This document shows positions 9,508 through 21,703 of a stretch of 64,000 nt of DNA, one piece after another. The notes under the pieces were generated by a model that did no database searches, was not told the origin of the DNA, and saw nothing but the letters and a program-made list of their open reading frames with translations. A program made the position numbers and the translations under genes. The stretch lies in contig NW_019028995.1 of the NCBI RefSeq assembly GCF_002105155.1, positions 186,001 to 250,000 of the forward strand, given 5' to 3'. The first letter of the stretch is position 1. Each line of letters begins with the position of its first letter. The stretch is from Lobosporangium transversale (Eukaryota > Mortierellomycota > Mortierellomycetes > Mortierellales > Mortierellaceae).

Positions 9508-10859
9508 TGTTATTCGACTTTAATGCTTGATGCTTTTTGTTATTCCAACGAAATATAAACATTGTTGAGAGTCTTGCCCACGATATCCTCATCCACGCCT
9601 CGACAAAAACCGCGGCCCGACAGCTGCTAAGAATCCGAGTGTGCGAATGGGTAAAATCTTGGTTGGCCTAATATTACTTCAGAGTATATATGATGGTTAA
9701 AATTGGTCTCGATGTCGAGTTGCATGTTGTAGGTTTGAATAAAGGCCTTGCGTTTGTAATACCATGCAAAAAAATAATCATATTATCCATTTTCCGCGAC
9801 GGAGAACAGACGGCAACTTGTGGTCAGACCTGGCGAGCTGGCAGGAGATAGCAAGAACCAAGGCGGAACCATGTCTTGGAGGGGGAAAAAAAAATAGAAA
9901 AAAAAAAGAAATAGAGCCAGAACCCTTGAGATTCGATACGACTGGGTTGCTGAAACCAGGGTCAAAGACCAAGAGTTTCCATCACTATAAATAGTGGGCA
10001 GTTAACGAATCAGTGAGATGTCTGGCGTCTCTTCGTATATCCCTCAGCAGCCATAGAAAAAGAAAAAGAAAATATAAAAAAAAGAAAAGACTCAGATGCT
10101 TGACAGAATCTTTTTAAAACCGGAGGGCTGAAACTTTTGCACAAGGTCAAAGACCTGCTCAAAAAGTTTCCCCACTATGGGTAGTGGCCAGTTCGAATCA
10201 GCAGAGCATCCGGCGTCCCTTCGTATATCCCTCAGCAGCCATAGAAAAAGAAAAAGAAAATATAAAAAAAAGAAAAGACTCAGATGCTTGACAGAATCTT
10301 TTTAAAACCGGAGGGCTGAAACTTTTGCACAAGGTCAAAGACCTGCTCAAAAAGTTTCCCCACTATGGGTAGTGGCCAGTTCGAATCAGCAGAACATCTG
10401 GCGTCTCCTTGTAACGACCTCCAAGGTCAAAAAAAAGAAAAGGGAGAAGGAAGCTGCGATGTTCTCATTGGATCGAAAGATTCCGCGTCTATTCATCGTA
10501 AGAAACCAGAGATTACTCACAAATAATTAGGAAGCGCAGGTAAATGATAAAAAAAAGATAGTCTATTACTTACTTGATGGAACTCTGTGAATTTGACGAT
10601 CATCATGTTTGATTGTGTTGCGTGAGAGCTAGAGTGAAGGTAAGGAAGCAAAACATAGTGACGCATAACAGTTATTCAACGTCAAAGCCACTGACCTCTT
10701 CCGTCGCTCGGCGTGCAAATAGAGGACAGCGAGCCAAGCTTGCAAGTAGCGAACGACATCGGATTTAGAGTTGCTATTCAATACAATTCAATTTTCGCTT
10801 GAGTCTATTCAATCAATTTAAAAAATATAAGGTATCGTGACCAAATGAAACGGGCTATA
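9508..10859 (-). repeat. Right terminal inverted repeat
   Basis: Inverted copy of 3876-5227, ending CGGGCTATA at the right junction. It carries the mirror image of the 188-bp tandem units at about 9875-10405. The region between the transposase start and the arm (9122-9507) holds no gene and is presumably the transposase promoter. Confidence 0.9.
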
Positions 10860-12030
10860 ATATGGACTCCTACCATTCTGTGACCGAAAACCAAGCTCTA
10901 TAACTCTGGTAAAATGAAACTCAACCTTTATTTTAAGTTTTCAATGTCAAGGGGTAAACAGTATCCACCATACTCTAAAAATGACATCATGGCTCTTATC
11001 AATACAGATTTTGACACATAATTTCAATCCTCTGATGGTGATGAGTCGCTTTAAAAATGGGAGTATTTTTACAAGTGATGCTCGTGAAAAGTGTATATGG
11101 ATCATGCCATTCAAATATGAACGCAGGACACTTCAAGTTGATGGATACCAGAAGGAATGATTGAAGGTTTATATGACCTGTTGCACAAGCAAAAAGCCCT
11201 ATCTTACTTGTTCAAAAAGGAGCACGCTTACAATTTTACAAATGGCACTAAGCGTTGACCTAATAAAACTTAAAAGCCTTATTGAAAATTAGGGGAAATT
11301 CTCTTCAATGCTCCGAGTATTTTTTTTTCTTTAATGGATGTGAATAACGCTTGTTCACTTGTGTCGATGATCTATAGCATAACATATCCCTGTCAGCGAG
11401 ACAAAGGAATAAAGACATTTGCGAAGAAGTACTTTTTTTTGGACATCAACAGTTTTGTCACCACTATGTCCGCGAACTGAGCTCCTCTGTGCCTTTCCCC
11501 CTACCCATTATTTAGAGGGAGATGACACTAGCCAATGATGGCAATAACATTTGCGGTTACAATCAGACATCTGCTCTCATGGAGTCATTGGCTACAATGG
11601 TCCGGGTTCCGGGATACCTATCCTCTGTGGACTCAACTTATATCAACGTTGGTATATATATATTATACTATTCTCTGCACCCTTTTTTTTCACTCTTTTC
11701 TTTTGAACGAATCTCATTCCTATCCATCATTCACCACAACGAACAGAATCAAATGACTCATGCTTCAGTTCATTGTATGAGCCTGCAATAAATCCCCTGA
11801 ACATAATACGATTTTCTCTCTCTCTCTCTTTTTATCTTTTATTCTTTTTATAATTGAATCCGGAATTTGATTTTCTTCCACCGTGTCTGCATAGCGACAT
11901 TTCACTGGTACAAAAACCTCTCCTACATATTTGTCGAGGCTTTCCAACACGGTGCCTGGTTGCATGACATCGAGACATAAAAATTTACTCTTAATCTTCT
12001 CTATTCGTCAATAAATAATTGTTTCAAATC
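10860..12030. other. Intergenic, no convincing gene
   Basis: Lies between the right end of the transposon and the MscS-like gene. The open frames near 11522-11791 have no recognisable domain. A CT-repeat stretch (TCTCTCTC) occurs around 11816-11830. I see nothing else of note. Confidence 0.4.
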
Positions 12031-15000
12031 ATGAAATTCAAACGTCAAAAAGGTATGTGACATTTTCAGGAACGGCTGGGTGTCGTGCAAAGATCGTCCA
12101 TTTCCACAACAAACATTGGGGAAAAAAATGCACTAGCACGACAGTGTTTAGCCAGACGACCATGCGTGAGGTGACCCAGATCAAAAAAGACAGAAAAGAC
12201 AAAAGATATAGACAGTGCTGAAAAGCAACATGATCAACCACCACGACCACAGTCGTTTCTATTATTGTAAAATGAACAGGTTCACATTTCTCTTTCACTT
12301 TCCCCCACGCTTGCATGCGGCTCATAATTCTTTGACCAGATTCCAATTGGCATGGGCGCTGATTGTCTGACGAAAAAGGATTTTTAAGCTCTGTGCTCGA
12401 ACAAGTACCCGCCTAGTCTCTGTCCTAGAACACACTAGTGCGATAAAGACACCACAAGGCACCGAAGAAAAGGCCATTGGAAGGAGCTAACAGAATGCTG
12501 ACTAGCCTACGCTTTTAAATCCTTTGTCTCTTCTCCTACTTCCTCAATTTCTCTTTCTTCTTTTCTCGTCTGTTCACTAGATATACCAATGATAGCCAGC
12601 TATCCTCCACCTGTCGCTCCTAATGACCCTTTAAACAGTGGAGCCCGAGCTCCTCTCCCACCTGTCTCTGAACATGATACCCTGCAGACAGAACCAAAGG
12701 TCTCAGGGGCATACACACGGCCCGCCCTCGCCCAAGGCGGGATGGTACCACCACTCTCTTTTTCAAACACACTCAACTCTCATAGCACTCCGTCTTCTTT
12801 TGGTCCATCCAATGCACCATCTTTGCCTGGGTCCACTAAAATCGATATGGAGCGGATAATGAAGCAAGATGAGGCTGCCATGAATGACTTTGTGCCTCCC
12901 AGACAGGCCATGAACAGCGATGAGTCTGACTTTGACTGGGATGAAGACATCAATATTGATGAAAGCGGCCAAGTTATTAAAAAATCAAAAGAGAAGAAGC
13001 AGTCCAATTGGAGAAGGCTGTCGCCATTCTTAAGAATGGTGATCATGATATTGATCGGATGCCCTATTCTTGCTCTGCCAGCCATTTTGGTCACCTTTAT
13101 GATGTCAGATGATCCTCCACTGCCAGGCCCGGATGACGCAACCATGCTGCATCCTGCTGTTCCCAAAACGATCATCACATTGATCTTTGTGTGGCTTTCG
13201 TTCATGTGGGGCATCGTCTTTTTAACAAATTGGGGTATCGATATTGTTCCAGTAGTCGTTGTCCGTTTCTCTTCATTTATTAGTAGTCTCCGTCTAGAAA
13301 ACCTCAGGTCCCGACTGCTGGTGAGTTGGATTAAAAATAGTAGTTGAATATTATCGTAGCACGTGTGACCCTGCAAAACCGATATCATGAACCAAAACCT
13401 TCGTTCTTAATAACCTAATAACATTCATTCCTCTTTTTCATGCTTACTCACTGAATCAAAGATCTTTGTTGCCACCAAAAAGTACTTCAAGTTTCTGTTG
13501 GCGTCATGCTGGGCCATTGGATCCTTCGCATTTTTGTCCAAATCACCATACTCACGCGCAGACGAAAAACTTAACCCCATCTTCATTGAGGTTCTGGGTT
13601 CTATTGTCGCAGGTTGTGCATTGGTATTCGCCGAGAAGATCCTGTTGCACATGATCTCAACCAATTTCCATCAGATTGCATATGCAGATCGTATTGCAGA
13701 GAACAAGTACGCGCTCTCTGTTTTGGATCGATTGAGCACCTCCAAGAAGAATATCAAGAAGGTCCGCCCCACCCACAGTCGTCATAACACGGCTGATAAT
13801 ATTGGAGATTACAACTTTCCTAGCGGATACCGGTCTGGATACCCCTCCCGATCCAACAGCATGGAGGCAGCTCCAGGAAGCGGTAACGGCAACACATTCA
13901 GTAGCAACAACACCGGATTCCATACAAGTAGAAACAAAAGCAATAGCAACAGCAATCATACGACTGATAGTAATGAAGCAGAGATTCTCTCAGATACTCC
14001 TAATGAAATGTTGCAAAAGATGACGGAGGCAATGATCCTGAGTAGCACACCTATGACAAGTCCTACGGAAACGAATGGCAGTAGTCGCAACTCGATCTTA
14101 ATTTCGAATAATCGCTACAGTCATCAACCTCGCAGCCACCGTAATAAGCCCAACGAGAATATTTTCCGCGGGATTAATCGACGCCTCCATGGCATCGCGC
14201 TCGCCAACAAATCCTCGCCCGCCAAGGATATCGGGTCAACCGCAAATGCTAAACGGCTGGCCAAGACATTATTTTACAACCTTCAGAATAACACTGATGA
14301 ATTGATAGTCCAAGATTTCTATCCTTACTTTGATGATGAAGAAGAAGCCAAGCGCGCGTTTATGATCTTTGACAAGGATAGTAACGGCGACATTTCCAAG
14401 AGCGAGATGAAGGAGAAGATATTTTATGTTTACAAGGAACGAAAGGATTTGCATACGTCTCTTCGTGATTTATCACAGGCAGTGGGCAAGTTAGATATCA
14501 TCTTCTTGACCATTGTTGCTGTGATTTGGCTACTGATTGTCCTTTCTATCTTTGGCAAGGATATTGTTAAGAACATGTTGTCGATCGGTTCATTCTTGGT
14601 TGCACTCAGCTTTGTGTTCGGAAACTCGCTCAAGATTTTGTTTGAGAACATTGTCTTTTTATTCATCACGGTAAGAATTATCATGTGTTAATTTGCGCCG
14701 AATCATCAGTGCGGGAAACGTCTCTGATCTGCTCTCGTGTTTGTTTTTCAACTCTCATACAATATAGCATCCTTACGATTCCGGCGATCTGGTCTGCATT
14801 GATGGATATGACATGTATGTCCGTGAGGTCGGACTTAATAGCACAACATTTGTAACCTGGGACGGCAAGCGAATGTACTTCCCTAACAACATTATTAGCC
14901 AAAAGCCCATTCATAATGTTCGTCGTTCACCAAACATGACCGATAAAATTGGTAAGTACTTCTCATGCATACTCTTATTGAAGTTTCTTCTTTCCATTTT

Positions 15001-15608
15001 TTTTTTCTAAAATAATTTGCTCATTCTGACTTTTGAATCTTTTTCTTATCCTCTATAGTCCTCAATATCGATTGCTACACACCTCAGTCCAAGATCCTTG
15101 AGTTGCGTGCAAGAATGCGTGATTACTTGATCAGAGAGAGTAAGGACTTTTTGCCGGATCTCGAGATCCAGATTCAGGAAATGGATGCTAAGCTCAAGAT
15201 CAGTATGTGTATCGAGCACAAGGGTAACTGGCAAGACTCTGGTCGCCGTTGGGCACGCCGTACAGCTGTATGTCTTAAGTTATTTTTTTTTATCATTTCA
15301 AGATTATTTTTGGCTTACTTTTTTATTTTTTGACTAATAACATCATACAAATGATCTTTATCTCCCACTTTTAGTTCAATTACGCGCTGAAGGAAGCTGT
15401 CGAGGCAATTGGTATCAAGTACTATGCAGTGCCCCAGCGCGTCGAAGTTTACCAGGGTGAAGAGCTAGAGCGATCAAACGCGGGTGCAGAGGACCAAATC
15501 ACTCTCGGAACAAACTCGCCTATAAGACAGTGTTCATCTGAGCAAGTTGCTCGTTTGTACCGCCGCCCAACATTTAATAGGCCTGCTGAAGGAGGGGGAG
15601 GCGAGTAA
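12031..15608 (+). CDS. MscS-family mechanosensitive channel with EF-hand (Msy1/Msy2-like)
   Basis: Five securely joined exons are 12589-13320, 13462-14670, 14768-14951, 15059-15267 and 15375-15608. They encode 855 aa from the ATG at 12589. A short upstream exon at 12031-12052 (MKFKRQK), spliced from GTATGT at 12053 to a strong polypyrimidine acceptor ending at 12580, also fits in frame and would give 865 aa. The protein has a disordered Pro/Ser-rich N-terminus, hydrophobic segments at about residues 150-215 and 245-300, a long polar loop, and a canonical EF-hand loop at about residue 548 (DKDSNGDIS). Further membrane helices follow, then the MscS beta domain (HPYDSGDLVCIDGYDMYV, FPNNIISQKPIHN). 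Related fission-yeast Msy1 and Msy2 sit in ER membranes and control calcium during hypo-osmotic shock. It converges with the HAD phosphatase gene 297 bp downstream. Confidence 0.88.
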
Positions 15609-15905
15609 AAAGAATCTAGTGATAATAGAACATTGGATTCCAATTTCTCTCTCCATTTCATTGTTGTACATAGCATAGAAACTGCCTCTGATAATTTTAC
15701 TGAAAGCGAATAACATTTACTAATATTTACCAGTGATTCCTTTTTGACAATAAAAAGCAATTGTTAGATGGCGAACTTTCGTAAATAGATCATCGATTAT
15801 TATGAGTCTTAGTCTAGTCTAAAAAATATCATCAGTCTATATGAATCTATGAATATTCCGGGTTGTCTCTAGTTGAACATTGGTTTCATCACCTTTTGAT
15901 TGGGT

Positions 15906-17834
15906 TTAGAAAGGGTGTTCCTTCCTCATTTCTCTAGAAATAATCCACCGCACTGCGTCTTCAACATCATCTACAACTGCTGTAGCAGGGTGGATATGAT
16001 GGTTTTCTTCACCTTCTGGCCTGAATACACCTGTCCTGACTAGTACAGATTGCCATCCATATCCATTTGCGCCCGCAATATCTGCATATGGGTTGTCTCC
16101 GATAGCTATCCGTGTATTTAAAAAATATATAGAGTAGTAAGTGTGTATACATTTTTAAAAAATCATCTAAAGACTATGTTCATGTTATTTTATGTGTTTT
16201 TTACCATAAATCGTTCTTGGATAGGGCTTTCCAGTGGACATATGAACCAGCGTGAGCTGGTTGAGGACAGACTCTGCATACTGATATGTCGAAGGCATGG
16301 GTTTACCAAATAATGTGTACTCCAATTTGTGTCCTGTCATATCCTTTCAATGAAAAAATAAAATAAAAAAGTACTTTAGACATTTCGATATTTCATTAAT
16401 ATTTCGAATAACTTGTCAAGTTCATATGTAACATCGTATACCTCATATATCCTTTCTAGGCATGTTCTAAAAGTACCCTGAGCAAATCTTGGATTAGGGA
16501 ATTCGTTGCTCCAGACCAGATCTGAGTTAGAAAAAAAGAGTGGAACACTTTGCTTGGTTGTGTGAAGTTCGGCCAATGTCTTGTGGGAAGTCAAGCACCC
16601 GTCTTGGAAACGTAATTAAGTAAATGGCAATAACAAAAAACGAACAAAAACAAAAAGTTTAGTCATTTAGCATCACAAAGACAGAGTAAGCTTAGGAAGC
16701 TACTCATATTTTTAAAAAGAAAAGGGTGTATGCATGCCTTTTGAGACCAGAGCGTCCAACATAACTTGTAGATCTCTCCCCCAATCTACCGAATCATGAA
16801 AAACCATAATTGCTTCTACAGGCCGATGTACATTTTGAAGGTATTTCTAAAGGGGTAATAGGCGAAGACCTTAAAGTTAAGCAAATCATCGAGAAAAGGA
16901 AAAAAAAAAAAAAAAGAGCTCGATTCCGCCTCACTGGTCAAAATTTTGTTACATTCATTACCTCTGGTAAAGGTACGGATCGTGCCTCAATTGCGGAACT
17001 AGGAGACACAGATGGATAGACAGTATGAACTTCCTCGGGAGTCACAATGTGTTTAAATCCATAGTACTCTGCAACATGTCGACAATCCGATCCGTTGCCC
17101 CCCACGACTAGTATATTCTTGCTCTCGAATTGTGATACAAGTGCACGCATTGGTGAGTGAGAAAGGATCAGTTGCTTGGGTGAGATCTTGATTTATCGCC
17201 ATAAAATTTGGGCAAAGTAAAGTTAGTCACAGTGTTATATTTAGTTTTTGTTTTCACGTCATCTAGTAAAAATAATTCTACTTACGTGGACACCAATCTT
17301 CTTGCTAAGCTGTTCGGCCTTGTCGTGTTCCTTAAGCCCTCCGCCGTTAGTCAGAAAGATATGGGGCACGTTATTGCTAAAAGCTCGGTCCATTATTTTC
17401 ATGTCAATTCATGTTTATAAAGAATCGATTGTGTGATGTCCTCTGATCACATTTCTTTTTATCCAATGAATGGAGACTTACAGTTTCAACAACTCTAAGG
17501 CACGGTGAGTCTGTGGTAGAACTTGTTTGCCCTATTGTAGTATTAAGCGGATAACATAGTGTTGAATGCCGTTGAAATGTCAAGTTGTACAACAGTTAGG
17601 GGTTTCTACATTGGTGATACACACCCACATTTCTTCTATAAAAGGTATTAAAAAAATTGGTATAAATGTACTCACCTTGATGAGAACACCATCAATGTCT
17701 AAGACGACATTATAATGCGCCTGAGGAACAACACTAGGGTTGACATTAGCCTGTGTGTGTAAGAGGCGAGTGCATTCTAATCTTGTCCTGAATGCGTTCG
17801 AGGTGAATGCACGAATGGGAATCCGTGAAATCAT
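15906..17834 (-). CDS. Mitochondrial HAD-superfamily phosphatase, CECR5/YKR070W type
   Basis: Eight in-frame exons: 17676-17834, 17482-17531, 17286-17376, 16962-17186, 16738-16846, 16442-16602, 16205-16343 and 15906-16105. They give 377 aa. The Arg-rich N-terminus (MISRIPIRAFTSNAFRTRLE) looks like a mitochondrial presequence. The HAD motif I nucleophile is in NVVLDIDGVLIK (D46, D48). HIFLTNGGGLKEHDKA is the Thr-containing motif II typical of subclass IIA, and AIGDNPYADIAGANGYGW is the C-terminal acidic motif that binds magnesium. Together these match the CECR5 family of putative phosphatases, whose substrate is not established. The intron at 16603-16737 appears to start with GC instead of GT; the GC donor is the only choice that keeps the conserved frame into DGCLTSHKTL. 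Confidence 0.85.
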
Positions 17835-18079
17835 ATTGCACTACTAAAGGAAGTTAAAAAGTTCGAGCCTTTGTAGAAAGAATGAGAGTGCAATTAAGAA
17901 AGGAGAATGTAATACAGCCGTCATTAATGGTGACCACATGGTGACTGTCTGTCCCTGAACATCAATTATATTTTAATAATTTAGTTTATTCTCGGAATGT
18001 CGATATTATACAAGAGAGTGCCAATCTGCAAATGTAAAAAACAAAAAAGGGCAATGGTGTGTTGTGCTATTTGGCGTGT

Positions 18080-19868
18080 TTACAACTCGTCATGCTCAAT
18101 ATCCTCAGTCTCGGGCTCCGCAGGAGCGGACTTCTGCTCCTCAACCTTGACGTCGACCTTGTGGACAGCATTATTAGTAATAAAGCTGACAATGTCCTCC
18201 TCGCTGCGATTACCGTCGTAGTCAATGTAGTCAGTGCTTCCAGCCTTACGGAACTTGATGGTGGGGAAACCTTGAATCTGGAAAGGAGTATCTACGGGAA
18301 GGTCGTTAGCAGTGGCATCAAACTTGGCAATCACGATGTTGGAGCCCTCGTAATGCTTGCCAATCTTCTCGTAAATGGGGGCCAAGTTCTTGCAGTGACC
18401 GCACCAAGGGGCGTAGAACTCAATCAAGACATCCTTGTCAAGATCTTCAACAATGTCCTTGTAATTGTTGGCAACGACAACTTTGACAGGCTCGTCATTC
18501 TTCTCTGGGATGGGCTCGGACTTGATGGAGGGCTTGACAGAACCATCCAGAACACCCTGAGCCAAGGTCTTGATATTCTCAACTGAAAGTTCACTTTCCT
18601 GATCCAAGGGAAACTTGGCGCCACTATCGACGTTCTGGATACCAAAAGCGGGCCAGGACTCCTTGAGATTCAAGTTGACAGCGTGGGCACCAAACTTGGT
18701 GGCATCAATGTAAACAAAGTTCATCTTGCCCTTCAACTCCTTGGCAACAGCCTCGAGATCTGCGCTGTACTTGGTGCGCTGCTCCTCGTTGGAGAAGAAG
18801 TAATAGGCAAGAGGAAGGCCAGATTCCATGTAACTGGCGTAGTTGTCGGGTCCAATCTCGTCCATGATAGGAACACTGTAAGTCTTGATGAATTCTGTCA
18901 GAGACTCTTCAGTGAAGTCACCTTCCAAAAGGTTCTTGCCTTCGTCAAACTTCTTGTAGAGCACAATGCCTTCACCCTTAATATCGGGATTTTCCTCGAT
19001 GACACCGAAGATGAAATCATCGCTGTAGGCTTTAGCAACCTTCTCCAAAGTGGCTCGCTTCTTAGAGTCCTTGGGGAGAACACCGACGATAACAACCTTA
19101 TCAGAAGTAGAAAACTCAGCAAGCTTGTCGGTAGTGATCTCAGAGACTGCAGGAAGCGATTTCTTCTTCATGAAAGACACGAGGCCATCAGCCTTGCGAG
19201 GTCCACCGTAGCTGGTAGGCTGTCCATCCCTAATAGGATTAAATAGATTAAAGCAAGAAACACACCAAGGATGTGCGTACGAACTTGTTAGTATTGTTGA
19301 GATCTAAAAAACAAACGCTGCCGCTTCAAATAGGCTCCTGTCATCATAAAATTGTCAAAAGTTGATGGTTTACCTGAACACCATAATAGTAGGGTAACCT
19401 TGGACACCGTGATCCTTGCAGACGTCAGTCTCAACAGTGCAGTCAACCTTGGCAACTGGGATGCCAACCTCCTTGAGCTGAGTGGCAGCGATCTCGTACT
19501 CAGGAGCTAAGTGGAGTGAAGCGAAAAATAAAAGCAGGTGGTGAGGATGCAATGAATAAATGTTGAAATGCGTCAGCTTTCTTCTGTTTCCACGAGCGTA
19601 GCTCGCTTCTAAAACTGACGCGGGAAGTAAAATGTAAAATACAATGGGAAAAGGGCAAAGGCTAACACGTACCGAGAGCCTTGCAGTGCCCACACCAAGG
19701 GGCATAGAACTCGACGAGGATGAGCTTGTTTTCTTTGATGGTGTCAGAGAAGTTCTTAGCACCAAGGTCGAGGACATCAGACGCCTTGGGAGTCTCTTCG
19801 GCACGAACACCAGCCATCATGGAGGTGGCAGCGAGACCGACAAGAGCAACAGCAGCAGAAAGACGCAT
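18080..19868 (-). CDS. PDI1: Protein disulfide isomerase
   Basis: Three exons (19673-19868, 19374-19506, 18080-19229) encode 492 aa, the usual length for PDI. A cleavable signal peptide ([25 protein letters not shown]) starts the protein. The a domain has [13 protein letters not shown] with active-site C59-x-x-C62. The b and b' domains follow, and the a' domain repeats [14 protein letters not shown] with C386-x-x-C389. An acidic tail ends in HDEL, the fungal ER-retrieval signal. It forms and rearranges disulfides of secretory proteins in the ER lumen. Both exon joins fall inside conserved sequence (CKALG|APEYE and [13 protein letters not shown]). It is transcribed in the same direction as the HAD gene, 245 bp upstream of it. 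Confidence 0.95.
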
Positions 19869-21565
19869 AGTTGATATGATAAGGGTATGAATAGTCGAGA
19901 AGTGAAAGAGGAAGGAAGGAATGGATGAGGAACTGAATGAGAGAAGAGATGAGAAGAAAAAAAAAAAAGCCAAATACTAGGCCTTTTTAACAAGCGCGCT
20001 GAGTGGGAGAAGCCCTTATTCGTGATCCATTTCGTTTATCCCTTTTTTGATTTGGGAATATGGAACAACGCTTAGGTTGGAACAGCCAGTGTACGTAAAG
20101 TCTATTTTAGCCGCAGTTTTCATTTGAAGGGAGCAGCACAAGGAGCATATTCTCACACGTACAAAAACTTCTACATCCAGCTAATAAGCCTCTTTCGCGT
20201 TGTCCGCCAATGATTGGCTACTGGGACAGAATGCTCGGGCTTGCAAGGACCAAACAAGGAGGCAACCTCTGTGCAACCCAGTTCGTGCGTTGTCGCAGAA
20301 CGACTGGGCCACTGTCCACTAGCCGATTTACCAAAGATTCCTGTGAGAGCCCTCACCTGCGCATAATTGGATTAGGTAGATGTAGATGCGAGAAGCGGTT
20401 CTTGTTATGATTATTGAAGCCGGGTATTTTCAAGCTATTGCAAATTTGCACTCGATGAGTCTGTGCTTGCTTTATAGGCTAGCCGTGGGGTCCTGCACGT
20501 GACGATAGAATCCAAGAATACCATCCATGTTCGTAAGATTGCACTAATAGAATCCTTTCTGGTAACCTATTCATGCAGCTCTCCACTGTATCCTTAGGCT
20601 GGTTACCCCCCAATCCTGACGCCGCTAAAAAAATGCTCCACAGACAGGTGTATCAAGGCTGTGCAACTTTGCTGATATTTTTTTCTGTGGTACAAAAAGT
20701 GGTGTTTGAATACCTTTTAAGTTCATATAATTTTATTCTCAAAAGACATTTGAATGGCTCTTATGGAATTACCAAAACGTGGTATCAGAAGATAGGCATT
20801 TGTGGCTGGCACTAGAACATGGGTATTTATGGGATGGGTTTGGATCTCGGCTACTCGGTCCCAACCATTTGTAGTGTAAGGGTTTTGTTAGGTTGCAAGG
20901 GGTATCCTTCAATCAAACTATAAAGCGTTTGCTTGAAAATGATATATCAAAGCATACGGACGAATGAATCTGCAACTATCATCGTCCCCAAGCTTACGCT
21001 GTTATAGAGCGAGCTATGGATCATTACTAGGACGAGTTGTGCTATACTGGTGACAAAATGACAACACTAATAGAGGCAACAATAAAATCGTGATAATTGC
21101 CTACTTTTCAGGCTAGCAAACCAGCCATCCAATGAAAAAAAAAAAAAAAAAAAAAAAAAAAAGACTTTTTTTTTTTTGCATCCCACTCACGCACGTTTTA
21201 ATCGTTGAATATGACCTTCCTCTTTGACACGATTTGAAGCAATTTTCTTTAAACACGCAGAACATCACTTGCGAGAGCTATACACTGGAGAGAGGAAGCG
21301 GACACCTGGAAGGCTTTTTGCTTGCCTATGGGACGACTAAATGGTAAAGAGATTTGCAATCAAAACAAAGGGATGATTAGAGGCTTGATCTCTTTTTCCC
21401 TCTCCATTCCATCCTTTTTAGTCCTTGATATTAAAATGCAATTGAAGCCATCCATTGTATTGTCTATTGACATCAATCTTAGATTCTAGCAAAAAGTGAA
21501 CTAGCTGTGTATAATATTAAATCTTGACACAAGGGTGAGCAACAAGGGACCATACGTATTTTTTA
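19869..21565. other. Intergenic, PDI upstream region and AT-rich DNA
   Basis: The part next to PDI is probably its promoter. A GCCAATGATTGGC sequence near 20206-20218 contains CCAAT elements on both strands. A 29-bp A run followed by a T run lies at about 21134-21178. No open frame looks like a gene. Confidence 0.4.
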
Positions 21566-21703
21566 TAGGCTCGTCACCAGTCTGAGGTGGAAGCTCAGGT
21601 GCGAACGAACGCGCTGCAAGCGAAATTGCCTATTGAGGCAATTTGTGGCCGCCTTGCAGACACTTCTCACGCAAGCTTCCCTCTCTGACTGGTGACGAGC
21701 CTA
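21566..21703. mobile_element. 137-bp MITE with TA-flanked inverted repeats
   Basis: The termini TAGGCTCGTCACCAGTC (21566-21582) and GACTGGTGACGAGCCTA (21687-21703) are perfect inverted repeats with TA at both junctions. The interior has a smaller hairpin, ATTGCCTATTGAGGCAAT, and no coding capacity. The termini differ from those of the large transposon, so it belongs to another family whose autonomous partner is not in this window. Confidence 0.7.

Larger units (their letters stand above)
3876..10859. mobile_element. Tc1/mariner-like two-gene DNA transposon with 1.35-kb TIRs
   Basis: The element is 6,984 bp long and bounded by inverted copies of the terminus TATAGCCCGTTTCATTTGG. The arms (3876-5227 and 9508-10859) are equal in length and identical wherever I compared them. 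TA dinucleotides sit at both junctions, as expected for TA-target insertion. Inside are two minus-strand genes: a DDE transposase (9121 to 7298) and a spliced PD-(D/E)XK nuclease-like gene (6969 to 5254). The nuclease gene stops only about 26 bp from the inner edge of the left arm. Both genes look intact and the arms have not diverged, so the insertion is probably recent and possibly autonomous. Very long TIRs and a second gene are atypical of Tc1/mariner elements, which normally carry only a transposase and short TIRs. Confidence 0.85.

Noticed and set aside
18059-19246. Long plus-strand frames across the PDI gene
   Set aside because: Antisense shadows of the well-supported minus-strand PDI exons.
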